DNA of 64,000 nucleotides from Aeromicrobium sp. Root495 (lineage in GTDB: Bacteria > Actinomycetota > Actinomycetes > Propionibacteriales > Nocardioidaceae), in the NCBI RefSeq assembly GCF_001426755.1, contig NZ_LMFJ01000001.1:910734-974733 (forward strand), written 5' to 3'. Shown piece after piece: positions 39,865-48,600 of the stretch. Under the pieces are notes generated by a model. It was not told the origin of the DNA. It was given only the letters and a program-made list of their open reading frames with translations, and ran no database searches. The position numbers and the translations under genes are program-made. The number at the start of each line of letters is the position of its first letter. Within the stretch, counting starts at the first letter, position 1.

Positions 39865-40470
39865 TCAGGAGGACGACTTCTTCGGCGTCGGCGGAAGGGC
39901 GCCGGGACCGTGCGGTCCGCCGGCGTCGATGATCTTGGCGTCGAAGGCCTTCAGGACCGACGTCTTGTCGCTCGCCGTGAGAGTCCCGGCCGTGACTGCG
40001 GCGTCCAGCTTCTTGACCAGAGCGGCCCGGACCTTCGACCGCATGGCCTGACGATCGGTGCTGGCCTGCTTCTGTGCCGCCTCGACCGCATCGGCGACCT
40101 TGTCCTCGGAGACGTCGAGCTCCTTGGCCAGCGCCTTCACGAAGGCCGCGTCCTGCTTGGCGCGCTCGGCCTCGGTGGGCGGCGTCGGTCGAGTGCCCTG
40201 GGACGGCTTCTCCGGTCGAAGGTCGTCCCGGACCGACTCGATGGCCTTCGCCACGTCGTCCTCGTCCAGGCCGAGTGCCTTCGCGATGACGGCTGCGTCT
40301 CGGCCGGGTCCTGCGTGGTCGCCACGCGGGCCTTCGGGTCGCGAGGAGCTCGAGGACGGGTCGGGAGCCTTCGTCGTGTCGGCATTCGCGATGGCGACGC
40401 CGCCGGCGGCGAGACCGAGGCCGGCGACGGTGCCGGCCATGCCGGCGCGGACGAGTGTGGACTTGTTCAT
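39865..40470 (-). CDS. Small secreted or membrane-anchored helical protein
   Basis: 201 aa from the ATG at 40470, with AAGGA seven bases upstream. An N-terminal signal/anchor (RAGMAGTVAGLGLAAGGVAIANA) precedes a Ser/Pro-rich linker. Two related helical units follow (KALGLDEDDVAKAIESVRDD and AKELDVSEDKVADAVEAAQK), then a third helix pair and a Pro/Lys/Ser tail. Such repeated units with LD-V-AxA pattern occur in uncharacterised actinobacterial exported proteins. It lies downstream of the ancestral glnA on the same strand, separated by a terminator. Confidence 0.72.
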   Translation of the reverse strand: MNKSTLVRAGMAGTVAGLGLAAGGVAIANADTTKAPDPSSSSSRPEGPRGDHAGPGRDAAVIAKALGLDEDDVAKAIESVRDDLRPEKPSQGTRPTPPTEAERAKQDAAFVKALAKELDVSEDKVADAVEAAQKQASTDRQAMRSKVRAALVKKLDAAVTAGTLTASDKTSVLKAFDAKIIDAGGPHGPGALPPTPKKSSS

Positions 40471-40595
40471 ACAGATCCTTCCGAGGGCGAATCGTGCTTC
40501 CGTACGACACTCACTCGCCAACCTGTCATTGACCTGTGGTGCAAGCGTGGATCGCGCCAGATTCCCTCGGGCATCGGGCCACGACGACAGCACAA

Positions 40596-40625
40596 GGGCC
40601 GCGATCAACCGTGTGATCGCGGCCC
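40596..40625 (-). terminator. Terminator of the displaced glnA
   Basis: A perfect 12-bp stem (GGGCCGCGATCA / TGATCGCGGCCC) with a 6-nt loop lies about 80 nt beyond the glnA tail in its direction of reading. It would have ended the original glnA transcript. Confidence 0.75.
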
Positions 40626-40705
40626 GAGTGCCAGCTCCTGCGGACTACTGACGGACCAGCGGCGAGGCCTCATCGCGAGGACGCTGCTGCTCCAGCCCCG
40701 GAGAC

Positions 40706-40732
40706 TCAGATGTCGTAGTACAGCTCGAACAC
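40706..40732 (-). pseudogene. glnA: Displaced 3' end of glnA (type I glutamine synthetase), left attachment site
   Basis: On the minus strand these 27 bases read V-F-E-L-Y-Y-D-I-stop, matching the strongly conserved C-terminus of type I glutamine synthetase (E-F-x-x-Y-Y/F-D-V/I at the end of the protein). Upstream codons in the same frame (R-P-T-S-P-T) no longer follow the expected R-P-H-P-Y-E and the frame does not continue into a glnA body. The tail is followed by a good terminator. The simplest reading is that an integrative element inserted into the 3' end of glnA. The crossover core is probably within the last 24 bases (40706-40729), and the remainder of glnA should be beyond 64000. Confidence 0.7.
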
Positions 40733-40894
40733 CGTTGGGGATGTTGGCCGGTGTTGACTATCTCCCAAAAATGCCGTTTGACCTGCGGAAACGCTGATCC
40801 TGCGCGATGGTCGACGTTGGCCGATTTCGGCCTCGAACGGATCTCCTGCGGAATCCCTGCGGAATTTGGCGGAGTCGCGACGAAGGCAGTACGC
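40733..40894. other. Element left end with repeated CCTGCGGAA and GTTGGCCG motifs
   Basis: This noncoding stretch (part of a 424-bp gene-free region from 40471) is AT-richer than its surroundings. CCTGCGGAA occurs at 40782-40790, 40845-40853 and 40856-40864, the last two one helical turn apart. GTTGGCCG occurs at 40743-40750 and 40816-40823. Repeats close to an attachment core are typical of integrase arm-binding sites, but this is positional inference. No coding region or RNA gene is seen. Confidence 0.4.
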
Positions 40895-42100
40895 CTATGC
40901 CTGGTCGCCGCCTCCGTACTTCTTCCCCAGGCCGACTGCGGTTGCTGCCAAGGCGGCTGTGCCCACGACGCCCGGCCCCTTGTCCTTACTCTGCTGGATC
41001 GCCTGAGACGCGACTTCTGCCGCGCGCCCGAGTTCACGCGGCTCCCACGACCGGAGGTCAGCCTCGATTGTTAGCAATCCGTGGAAGTCATCGAGTCCCG
41101 CCGCGAGATCGTTGGCAGACGCGACGACATCCAAGGACTTCGTTCGGTTCCAGACAATCTTCGCGTTGGCCGTTTCGACGGCCTTGTCCATGCGGGCCAG
41201 TAGATGCGCGGTGTGCTCGGATACGAGTTCGCGTCGTCCCGCTTGGGCCTTCTTCAGTCCGCGTCGATAGGCGTCGAGCTCATGCGGGGATTCGGCGAGA
41301 ACGCGGTCGAGCTCGATCACGTCGATCGCGTCTTGCAGTTGGAAGCAGCGTGCGAGCACGGCAAGCCACTTGGGCACTTCATGCTCGGCTAGTGCGGCTG
41401 CGGCGGCGAGCCCGCCGACCTTGGTTTCCTCCAACTTTTTCGCGACGGCGTCGAGTTGGTCGAGCGCGTAGGTCTGGGTCGCGCCGATCGTCTGGTGTGT
41501 CTGGTCCACTGTCGACCAGAGGGTCTCGTTGACGCTGCCTGTCTCCTCGCGGATAGTCAGTGCTCGCTCAATCGTGTGGCCGGCCCCGACCATCTGGGCC
41601 ACCACGGTGTCGTCCACCTTGCGGAGAACGTCGTCGACCTTCGCGTCGATCCTGACCAAGTAGTCGGTGATTTCCGCCATGGTCTGCTGGATCGCGGTCT
41701 GCGTCATCAGACCCGCCGCCCCAGAAAGGGCCGCCGGATTGGTCAGGAGCGATCCGGGCCCGCCCTCGAACTGAAGGTTCTTTACGAACTTGTGCCCGTC
41801 CTTCGCCTTAGCCGTGGCGTAGGAGTTGCCGGTCTTCGGGTCCTTGAGAAGCGGGAACCTCTTCGCGACCTTGGCTGAGTCCCCGGTCAGCTTCATCCAG
41901 CGTCCAGCGTTGGCCGTCACCTCCGCGGCTGCCTGAGTGACGTTGGACCCGTGCGTCAGCAGCGGCTTCAGTCCGCGAAGGTCGAGGGCCTTTGACGCTG
42001 CCCAGAGACCCTCGTCGCGCAGGAACCTCTCGACCGCCTTCTCCTCGCCGAGGACCGCGAGGCCATCGCCGTCGCTGATGAGCTGAATCTCGTTGTCCAT
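40895..42100 (-). CDS. Unrecognised long helical protein at the island edge
   Basis: 401 aa from an ATG with GAGGAAG upstream. Mostly helical: a hydrophobic-leaning segment LSGAAGLMTQTAIQQTMAEI near residue 125, then a long coiled-coil-like region (IDAKVDDVLRKVDDTVVAQM, QTYALDQLDAVAKKLEE), more helices, and a C-terminal GVVGTAALAATAVGLGKKYG that may touch membrane. There is no signal peptide and no catalytic motif. The layout recalls helical pore-forming or scaffold proteins, without real support. It is separated from the next gene by 78 nt and could be a defence effector. Confidence 0.7.
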   Translation of the reverse strand: MDNEIQLISDGDGLAVLGEEKAVERFLRDEGLWAASKALDLRGLKPLLTHGSNVTQAAAEVTANAGRWMKLTGDSAKVAKRFPLLKDPKTGNSYATAKAKDGHKFVKNLQFEGGPGSLLTNPAALSGAAGLMTQTAIQQTMAEITDYLVRIDAKVDDVLRKVDDTVVAQMVGAGHTIERALTIREETGSVNETLWSTVDQTHQTIGATQTYALDQLDAVAKKLEETKVGGLAAAAALAEHEVPKWLAVLARCFQLQDAIDVIELDRVLAESPHELDAYRRGLKKAQAGRRELVSEHTAHLLARMDKAVETANAKIVWNRTKSLDVVASANDLAAGLDDFHGLLTIEADLRSWEPRELGRAAEVASQAIQQSKDKGPGVVGTAALAATAVGLGKKYGGGDQA

Positions 42101-42178
42101 CGCTGCTTCCTCGGGCTTCTCGGGTCAGGCCAACGGTAGTGGGCACATCCGACGAATCAGGTTGTTTGGCTGCGCTGG

Positions 42179-42811
42179 TCAGGAGTTGGCGTGCTTGATG
42201 ATGTCGAACGCCGTGCGCCGTGTGTCCTCGTCGCGACGGACCAGCTCGTGCTCAGCTGGGATCGGTGCGTGGAGCGTGGCCTCGACGACCGCGGCCCAGT
42301 GGGTGCGCATCGGCTCGGGTACCTCCATCTCGTTCCATAGGTCGATCAGCAGCGCGCCGTCGACGCAGTGGATCAGGCTGGCCTCGTCCCCGTAGGTAAG
42401 GAGCCGTTCGTACACGAGCTTGCGGTCCGCACGGGCAGAGAGGTCCCACCAGAACCTGTCGTTGTCGTCCTCGATGAGGTCGAAGAACTTGATCGTGCGG
42501 AAGCATCCGGGGGCTTCCAGGCGCCACAGCCGGTCGGGGACGGTGAACGGGAATCGGAATCCCGGTGGCGCTGGGTGTTCGGTGAAGCTGACCCGCGGCT
42601 GGAGCGCGATGTTCCAGCCGGCGGCGTTCACGATTCGCTCCGCTGCGGCGAGCCCGGGGCTCTTCTTGCCCCGTTCGTAAGCCGACAGCGTTGGTTGCGA
42701 GGTGCCAGCGAGGGCTGCGAGCTGGGCCTGGCCAAGTCCGCTGGCGAGACGCGCTTCCTCGATGACCGTCCTCGGCTGAGGTCTCCAGTTCGTCACACCC
42801 GTATCGTACAT
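42179..42811 (-). CDS. XRE-family HTH protein with long C-terminal domain
   Basis: 210 aa from the ATG at 42811. Residues about 15-70 form an XRE/Cro HTH (RLASGLGQAQLAALAGTSQPTLSAYERGKKSP). The remaining 130 residues contain FWWDLSARADRKLVYERLL and EASLIHCVDGALLIDLWNEM, a helical domain common in antitoxin-like XRE proteins. It is divergent from the 262-aa gene at 42899, with an 87-bp shared gap. It may repress both genes. No match to a named system. Confidence 0.75.
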   Translation of the reverse strand: MYDTGVTNWRPQPRTVIEEARLASGLGQAQLAALAGTSQPTLSAYERGKKSPGLAAAERIVNAAGWNIALQPRVSFTEHPAPPGFRFPFTVPDRLWRLEAPGCFRTIKFFDLIEDDNDRFWWDLSARADRKLVYERLLTYGDEASLIHCVDGALLIDLWNEMEVPEPMRTHWAAVVEATLHAPIPAEHELVRRDEDTRRTAFDIIKHANS

Positions 42812-42898
42812 ATCCAGCCAGATCTCTATTCGGCGATCTGGGGACGCCTGCACACCTACCTGTTGCCCAACCCGGGGCTGACAGGAAGGAGCAACGTG

Positions 42899-43687
42899 AT
42901 GAGCGTTGCCAAGTGCCTAGGCGTCGATGACCTCGACGCTCCGAACATGCGAGGACTGCGAGCCGAGTGGCCGCGGTGGCGGCGGATGTCCTCGGATCTG
43001 CCGGACGTGGATGACCTGAAGGAACTGCCGCGCTGGATGCGGGACGCCGAGCCGGCCCAGCGCGATGGAGTGCTCACGGCTCTCCGGAAGATCGCCGAGG
43101 GTGAGCGACGGGCGTACGTCGCGCTCGCCTGGCTCCTGATGCCGGGTGCCGCGCGAGTCGCCGGCCGCATCAGCCGCCTGGCTGAGGAGATCGACGCGGT
43201 CGTGGCTGGCCAACTCTGGGTCCAGATCTGCGAACACGATCCCGCAGACGACAGGTACGTCGCCAAGAAGATCCTCGACTGCGTTTACCGGGAGTCGATG
43301 GCCGAGCTCGGCGTCGGTGACCTTGCCAAGCGTCGTGATGAGGCGTGGGCGATGACCGTGCTGGTTGACGCCTTCGATGAGTCCATCCCGACCGGACCCG
43401 CGAACGACGAGGTGGCGGGCAGGGAGGTGCTCGCCGATCTCCTCCAGCGCGGGATCGACTCCGGCAAGCTGGTCGAGAGCGATCGCGACCTTCTGCTCGA
43501 CCTCGCCCACGCAGCTGAGCAGATCGACGCACCGGGGCGCCGCGGCCGAGGTGGGCTGATGACGCCGTCGGTGACGCAAATGGTCGAGGAAGCCCACGCG
43601 CTGTCGTCACGGTCCATCCGGCGTCACGCGTCTGGCGCCATCCGAGCGCTGCGGGAGGACGCGGAGCGAGGGCGAACCGCGATGTGA
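42899..43687 (+). CDS. Unrecognised protein with possible sigma-like or HTH C-terminus
   Basis: 262 aa from the ATG at 42899, 8 nt after AGGAAGGA; a GTG one codon earlier is possible. The N-terminal half is helical (LPRWMRDAEPAQRDGVLTAL, GERRAYVALAWLLMPGAARVAGRI). The C-terminal part reads LLQRGIDSGKLVESDRDLLL and then VTQMVEEAHALSSRSIRRH followed by AIRALRED, reminiscent of the end of sigma-factor region 4. Its start region faces the XRE gene, suggesting shared control. Its 3' end converges with the AbiE toxin gene. Function unknown. Confidence 0.7.
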   Translation: MSVAKCLGVDDLDAPNMRGLRAEWPRWRRMSSDLPDVDDLKELPRWMRDAEPAQRDGVLTALRKIAEGERRAYVALAWLLMPGAARVAGRISRLAEEIDAVVAGQLWVQICEHDPADDRYVAKKILDCVYRESMAELGVGDLAKRRDEAWAMTVLVDAFDESIPTGPANDEVAGREVLADLLQRGIDSGKLVESDRDLLLDLAHAAEQIDAPGRRGRGGLMTPSVTQMVEEAHALSSRSIRRHASGAIRALREDAERGRTAM

Positions 43688-43691
43688 GAGG

Positions 43692-44597
43692 TCAGGTCCA
43701 GCTTAGAGATTCGTGCGACCACGTCTTGCCCGCGGCATCACGTGACAGTGCGGGGTCGATGAGCCGAGTGACGAGTTCTGCGGCGAGGTCGACCGTGCGG
43801 TAGTCAGCGCAGTAGGGCACGGGCTTGCTGAGCTTGGCATACCCCGCACCCCATGTCGTCGGTACGGCGAAGTGGTCGAACGTCTCCATCTTTCGGCGGC
43901 GTGCTTCGGTGGCGATCGCGGTTCGGAGGTCGTCGCCGTCGATGTCTTGCGTGGTCGCGAACACCACGAGGTCAACCAGATCCTTCTCGCGACTGGACGC
44001 CTTCTCGTGGTACTCGGTCATCGTCGCGCAGACCTTGTCAGCGATCTGGTCAACGACGGGGTAGAGACGGTAGGGGTTCCTGGCCAGGCGAGGCAGGTTG
44101 AGCGCGGTGGCCGGCTCGGTCGTGACAACGTCTCCAGTCATTCCGGCGCCGACGGCGAGATCAACCTGGAGGTTCCCCTTCGCGCTGAGCCCGATGAAGA
44201 TGTTGAACTTGACTTGGTAGCCCTCGGTGTAGGGCTGGGTGTCGTTGCCGATCGAGTCGGTGTGCCCGACGTACTCGAAGCCGAAGTGGTCGCCGAGGTC
44301 GATCGCTGCGAGGCGGATCAGGTCGTCCAGGGCCTGTGTGAGTGTGAAGCCTTCGCGGTACAGGTCGATGTCGCGGGTGGAACGCGTAGACGGCACCCTC
44401 GCGAGGATGCCGGTGCCGCCCTTGAGAACCCACTCAGATTCGTCGCCATCGGAGAACACCCGACTGAGGAACCGGTTGAAGTACTCCAGTTGAATGCGGC
44501 GATTCACGTCGAGAGAGAGATCCGCCTTCGCCGCCTTCTTGGCGGCGTCCTTGATGGCGGCCTCGACTCCGGCAGGCGTGGGGTAGGGCTCAGACAT
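43692..44597 (-). CDS. abiEii: AbiEii/AbiGii-family nucleotidyltransferase toxin
   Basis: 301 aa. The nucleotidyltransferase core reads VLKGGTGILARV followed by TRDIDLYREGF (GG with the D-x-D pair, near residues 59-78). The downstream conserved motif DKVCATMTEY and SREKDLVDLVVF is the R-x-K-D block of DUF1814 toxins. AbiEii is the GTP-dependent toxin of type IV AbiE abortive-infection systems; related MenT toxins modify tRNA. It overlaps its antitoxin gene by eight bases. Confidence 0.88.
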   Translation of the reverse strand: MSEPYPTPAGVEAAIKDAAKKAAKADLSLDVNRRIQLEYFNRFLSRVFSDGDESEWVLKGGTGILARVPSTRSTRDIDLYREGFTLTQALDDLIRLAAIDLGDHFGFEYVGHTDSIGNDTQPYTEGYQVKFNIFIGLSAKGNLQVDLAVGAGMTGDVVTTEPATALNLPRLARNPYRLYPVVDQIADKVCATMTEYHEKASSREKDLVDLVVFATTQDIDGDDLRTAIATEARRRKMETFDHFAVPTTWGAGYAKLSKPVPYCADYRTVDLAAELVTRLIDPALSRDAAGKTWSHESLSWT

Positions 44598-45597
44598 TCT
44601 TCATCGCCCTCTGCGCGTTCTCGATCAGACGCATCATCTCCGGGGTGACTGTGGGATTTGCACTCTGAGCTGCCGCTGCCTTACGGATTGCATCAATGGT
44701 GCCGGAATCCATGAGCACGCGCTGCACGGCCTCCTGCGCCCTCTTCATTGCAGTTGGGTTGATGGCGGACAGCATCTTCGCTCGGGCCTGTTCATCGAGC
44801 GATGGGAACGACTCATGGATCACCTTCGCTGCTTCTTGGGCAGCGAGGATCTCTTTCAGTCGGACACCACCGAACTGGTCGAGATACTTGGCGGCGACGC
44901 GTGAACCGATCTCCTGCGTGGCCGCGATCCGTCCCGACAGCGTGTCTGCGTCGATACCTGCAACCTCCATCAGGCGCTCGAGCAGAGCGGCTCCATCGCC
45001 CCGACGGATGCCCTCGCGCTTCGCGTGTGGAGCGAGCAGTTCGCGCAGACGATCGACGTCGAGCCTGTGCTTGTAGGACGCATCGCGAAGGGCATCGGCG
45101 ATGTGGCTGGTGTCGGCCTCGGCGTTGAAGAGGTCGGCAATGGTGCACTCGATCGTCATGGCGGGCAGGCCATCGACGGTGGTGACGTCGCGTGGGTCGA
45201 GCTTGCGCTGTCTGTAGCGGATCTCGCTGCGCTGGCTCTGTCGGCGAGTGGGGCTGACGAAGTTGTAGCGGCGATCCCAGAGGTCGCCGATGCCGTGGAG
45301 TCGCGCTGCGGACGTCCCAGCGAAGACAACGCCACTCTCGCGGTCCTTGCTGCGCTCGTGTCCCATGCGCTTGGGGTCCGTGCTGAGCCAGGCAGCGCGG
45401 AGGTCATCGAACTGATCGCCGGGTGCTCCGGCGTCCTTGTACACGCCGTGCGCGAGACGCTCTAGGTGTCCGGCCTCGGCGAGTCGGGAGAGGTCCAGGC
45501 GGGCGATCCCGTGCATGCTGGCCTGAGCCGACGTGACCATGCCCCACTGGTAGGCAGTCAGGTCGGCCAGGATGCGAAGAGCCTCGGTGGACTTCAT
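44590..45597 (-). CDS. abiEi: AbiEi-family type IV antitoxin
   Basis: 335 aa from the ATG at 45597. The N-terminal winged-helix reads LADLTAYQWGMVTSAQASM and LDLSRLAEAGHLERLAHGVYK, followed by the AbiEi body (ARLHGIGDLWDRRYNFVSP, VDGLPAMTIECTIADLFN). The C-terminal 90 residues are helical. AbiEi neutralises AbiEii without direct binding and represses its own promoter. Here the promoter contains a palindrome and the start codon sits only six bases from the -10, so the mRNA is probably leaderless. Confidence 0.86.
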   Translation of the reverse strand: MKSTEALRILADLTAYQWGMVTSAQASMHGIARLDLSRLAEAGHLERLAHGVYKDAGAPGDQFDDLRAAWLSTDPKRMGHERSKDRESGVVFAGTSAARLHGIGDLWDRRYNFVSPTRRQSQRSEIRYRQRKLDPRDVTTVDGLPAMTIECTIADLFNAEADTSHIADALRDASYKHRLDVDRLRELLAPHAKREGIRRGDGAALLERLMEVAGIDADTLSGRIAATQEIGSRVAAKYLDQFGGVRLKEILAAQEAAKVIHESFPSLDEQARAKMLSAINPTAMKRAQEAVQRVLMDSGTIDAIRKAAAAQSANPTVTPEMMRLIENAQRAMKNV

Positions 45598-45603
45598 ACT
45601 TGG

Positions 45604-45632
45604 ATAGTATCGCGCAGAGCGATACATTCCAA
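45604..45632 (-). promoter_or_regulatory. AbiE promoter with embedded operator palindrome
   Basis: On the minus strand TTGGAA (45632-45627), a 17-bp spacer and TACTAT (45609-45604) form a strong -35/-10 pair. The ATG begins 7 nt after the -10, at the expected transcription start. The spacer and -10 carry a perfect inverted repeat GTATCGC-N5-GCGATAC (45607-45625). A direct repeat TACATTCCAA occurs at 45623-45632 and 45655-45664. Probably AbiEi autoregulation. Confidence 0.7.
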
Positions 45633-45653
45633 CCCGCTAACGCGAAACTAAGG

Positions 45654-48600
45654 CTACATTCCAAGCTTCGGGCCGCCGTCTCGCTGTGGCGACCGCGGGA
45701 AGGGGTCGATCGACGGACCCGGCCGACGCGGCCTCCTCGGGGTGGCGAGGTCCTTGACGCGGTAGGCCAGCGCGGCGGTCGGGTGGTCTATCGGCAGCGG
45801 CTTCCGACCGGCGGCGAGGTCGAGCATGCGCTCGGCGTCGATGCCCTTGCGGGCGAGACCGTCGAGGTACTTCGCGAGCTCGCCGGTCTGCTCGTCGCGC
45901 CTGCCGACGTACTCGACGATGCGGTCGGCCCAGGTCTTCACGGCCTCGCCGTAGCGCGCATTGATCCGGCCGGTGAGGTTGCGGTGGTACGCCGCCTCCC
46001 GGTCGTCGTGCGGCACCGGCCCGGCCAGCGTTCGTTCGTCGGTGGGTACGCCGGTGGCTGCTCGCCAGACGGCCAGTTCGCGCCTCAGCTCCGGAGTGAG
46101 GACGTCGTCGTCTTTCGCCGTCCACTCCGGCAGCACGGGATCGGCGGCGACCTCGGCGGCGAGCGAAGAGACTCGGCGGGATCGGGCGGCGAGGTACGGA
46201 CCCCATGCCGAGTGCGACGCCGCCTCGGAAGGGGTGCCGGCGAGCCAGGGGAGCGGACCGGGCTCGGCGAGGTCGGGGTTCGCTCTCATCTGGGACGTTG
46301 CGAGCGCAACGGCGTCCGCGTACCGAGCGACGGCGTCCTGAAACTGCGCTGCTGGCGAGGTGGCACGGACCTGCGTCGACGTGGCGGAGACGGCGGCTCC
46401 GTCGCGAGCGAGGATGCCTTCGAGCACCTCGGTCGCGGTCATCGCCCGCTCGACCGTCGGCGATGGCAGCGCGTGCGTCGGCTCGGTGGAGAGCACGATG
46501 TGGGCGTGGTTCTCGACCCGGCCGTGGGTGAGCATCGTGTAGAGCATCTGGCGGTCCTCGGTGCCGCTGACGATCCCGTGGACGACGTCGGTGGTGATGC
46601 CCTGGGCAGTGTGGACGGTCGAGGCGTAGCCGAGCTCGACATGCTCGGCCACGTACGCCGCGGGCAGGGTCGCGTGCAGCCGCGAGGTGGTGTGCCGCAC
46701 CGACAGGGCGCCGTCGGGCCGCACGTCGGTGATGATCCAGCGGTCGCCGTTCTTCACCCAGTCGGTGCCGCTCACCCCGAGGCGTCGGTCGTTGCGGCGA
46801 CTGATCACCACGTCACCCCCATGCGCCGAGCAGCCATCGGCGAGACCGACCGACCCGCCCACAACACCTCGCGATGCCTGCGCGCGAAGGTTCAGCTCAC
46901 GCACCAGCTCCCGGGTCGGCGCGAGCATCAGGCAGTCGCGCCCACCGGCACGTTCCCGCGACCAAGCAGCGAAGACGTCATCGAGAGAGGAGGCGACATC
47001 GCCGACGTGGACGCGGTCGTTGTCCAGGTAGAACCCCAGCGCGGCCCGATCGCCGTCGCGAAGAGACAGCGACGCCTCGCCCTCGGCAGGGTCGGTGAAC
47101 CGCACCAGCTCGTCGAGCCGGATCGCGCCGAAGGTGGCTGCGATGTCGCGCAGCAGTCCACCGGCGCCGATGGTGGCGAGCTGCCGGTCGTCGCCGATCA
47201 GCCGCACCGAGGCGCCGCGCGCCACCGCGAGCTCGATGACGGACGCCAGGGTGAGGGTGTCGGCCATACCGGCCTCGTCGATCACGACGAGCGTGCCCGG
47301 CCCGATCGAGCTGACAAGGCCGGAGTCGGGGACGTGGGCCAGGTCGTGGGTGAGCTTGGCCAGCGTCTCGCACGGCATCGCGATTGCCTCGGCGAGCGCG
47401 GCAGCAGCCGCCGCCGACGGCGCGAGCCCGAGCACGTTGCGGCCGCCCTCGGTCCACACTTTCGCCAGCACCTGCATCGCGGCGGTCTTGCCAGATCCGG
47501 CCGGAGCCAGCGCGAGCTGCACCCGCGCGCCGCTGGTGGCCATCGCGGTCACCAGCACCTCCTGGCCGCGGTTGAGCCGTGCGCCCTCGAGCGCGGAGGC
47601 AAGCACCGACAGCTCGACCTCATCGGGCGACCACGCCAAGCCGTCGTACCGGCCAGCAAGTGCGACGATGCGCTGCTCGGCCTCCAGCACGCGGCGGCTG
47701 GTGTAGTGGTCGCGGCCGGTGTGCCGGTAGACGCTGGTGCCGTCCGAACGACGCAACCCGGCGGGCTCAGGGATCGGATCGACGTCGGGGGTGAGGTTGA
47801 CCGACAACCGTCCGATCGCATCGTCGACGATCCACTCGACCACCTCGGCCACCCGATTAGCCGGTACGGCGACCTCACGCACCTGCCGCTGCCCCTCGGC
47901 CCGCAAGTGCCACACCTGCCACGTCGCCCGCCGCGACTCCACCTCCGCGATCACCCGCCCCGCTGCCTCACGAATCCAGGACGCCGTCACGGACCGTTGA
48001 GCCGCGGCGCGGGGGAGCGAGGACACCATGTCGTCGATCGACCTCGCCGAGCCCAGCACCTCAACCGCCTCGGCCCGCCACGTCGCCCGCTGCTCGGCTT
48101 CCGACCTCGGCTCGTGCTTGGCTTCCCGGGTCTCCAGGTTCGCCTGCTGAGCCAACGCCACCGCCTCCACCGGCGTCGGCGGCCGACCATGCGCCCGCTT
48201 GAACTCCCGCGCCAGCTCCCGCTGCCGTGCCGTGATCGCCTTGCGCCGCTCCGACCACCGCTCACACAGGTCGGCAGGAACTCCGTCGATTTCCCGTACC
48301 GGCCGCTTGTCCCGCGCGCCACCCGGCCGCTCGACGAACACCACCCCGAGCGCCTCGACCAGCCGCCGCTCCAAAGCGGTGTTGTAGGTCTCCGACGCGG
48401 CGACGACGTGCTCGTGCAGCACCGTGCCGTAGATCGACAGCCACTTGCCCGAGCGCGTCTGCACCTTGTTGGCGACGGCGACGTGGGTGTGCAGGTCGGG
48501 GTCGCCGGCCCGGGAGTCGCGGTGGGTGAACGCGGTCGCGACCAGCCCGCGGGTCTCGACCTGCCGGGCACCGTTGCGCCCCTCGCGGGTGAAGACCGCC

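Noticed and set aside
40471..40894. tRNA gene as integration target
   Set aside because: No cloverleaf or tRNA-like sequence is visible; the only gene end present is the glnA tail.
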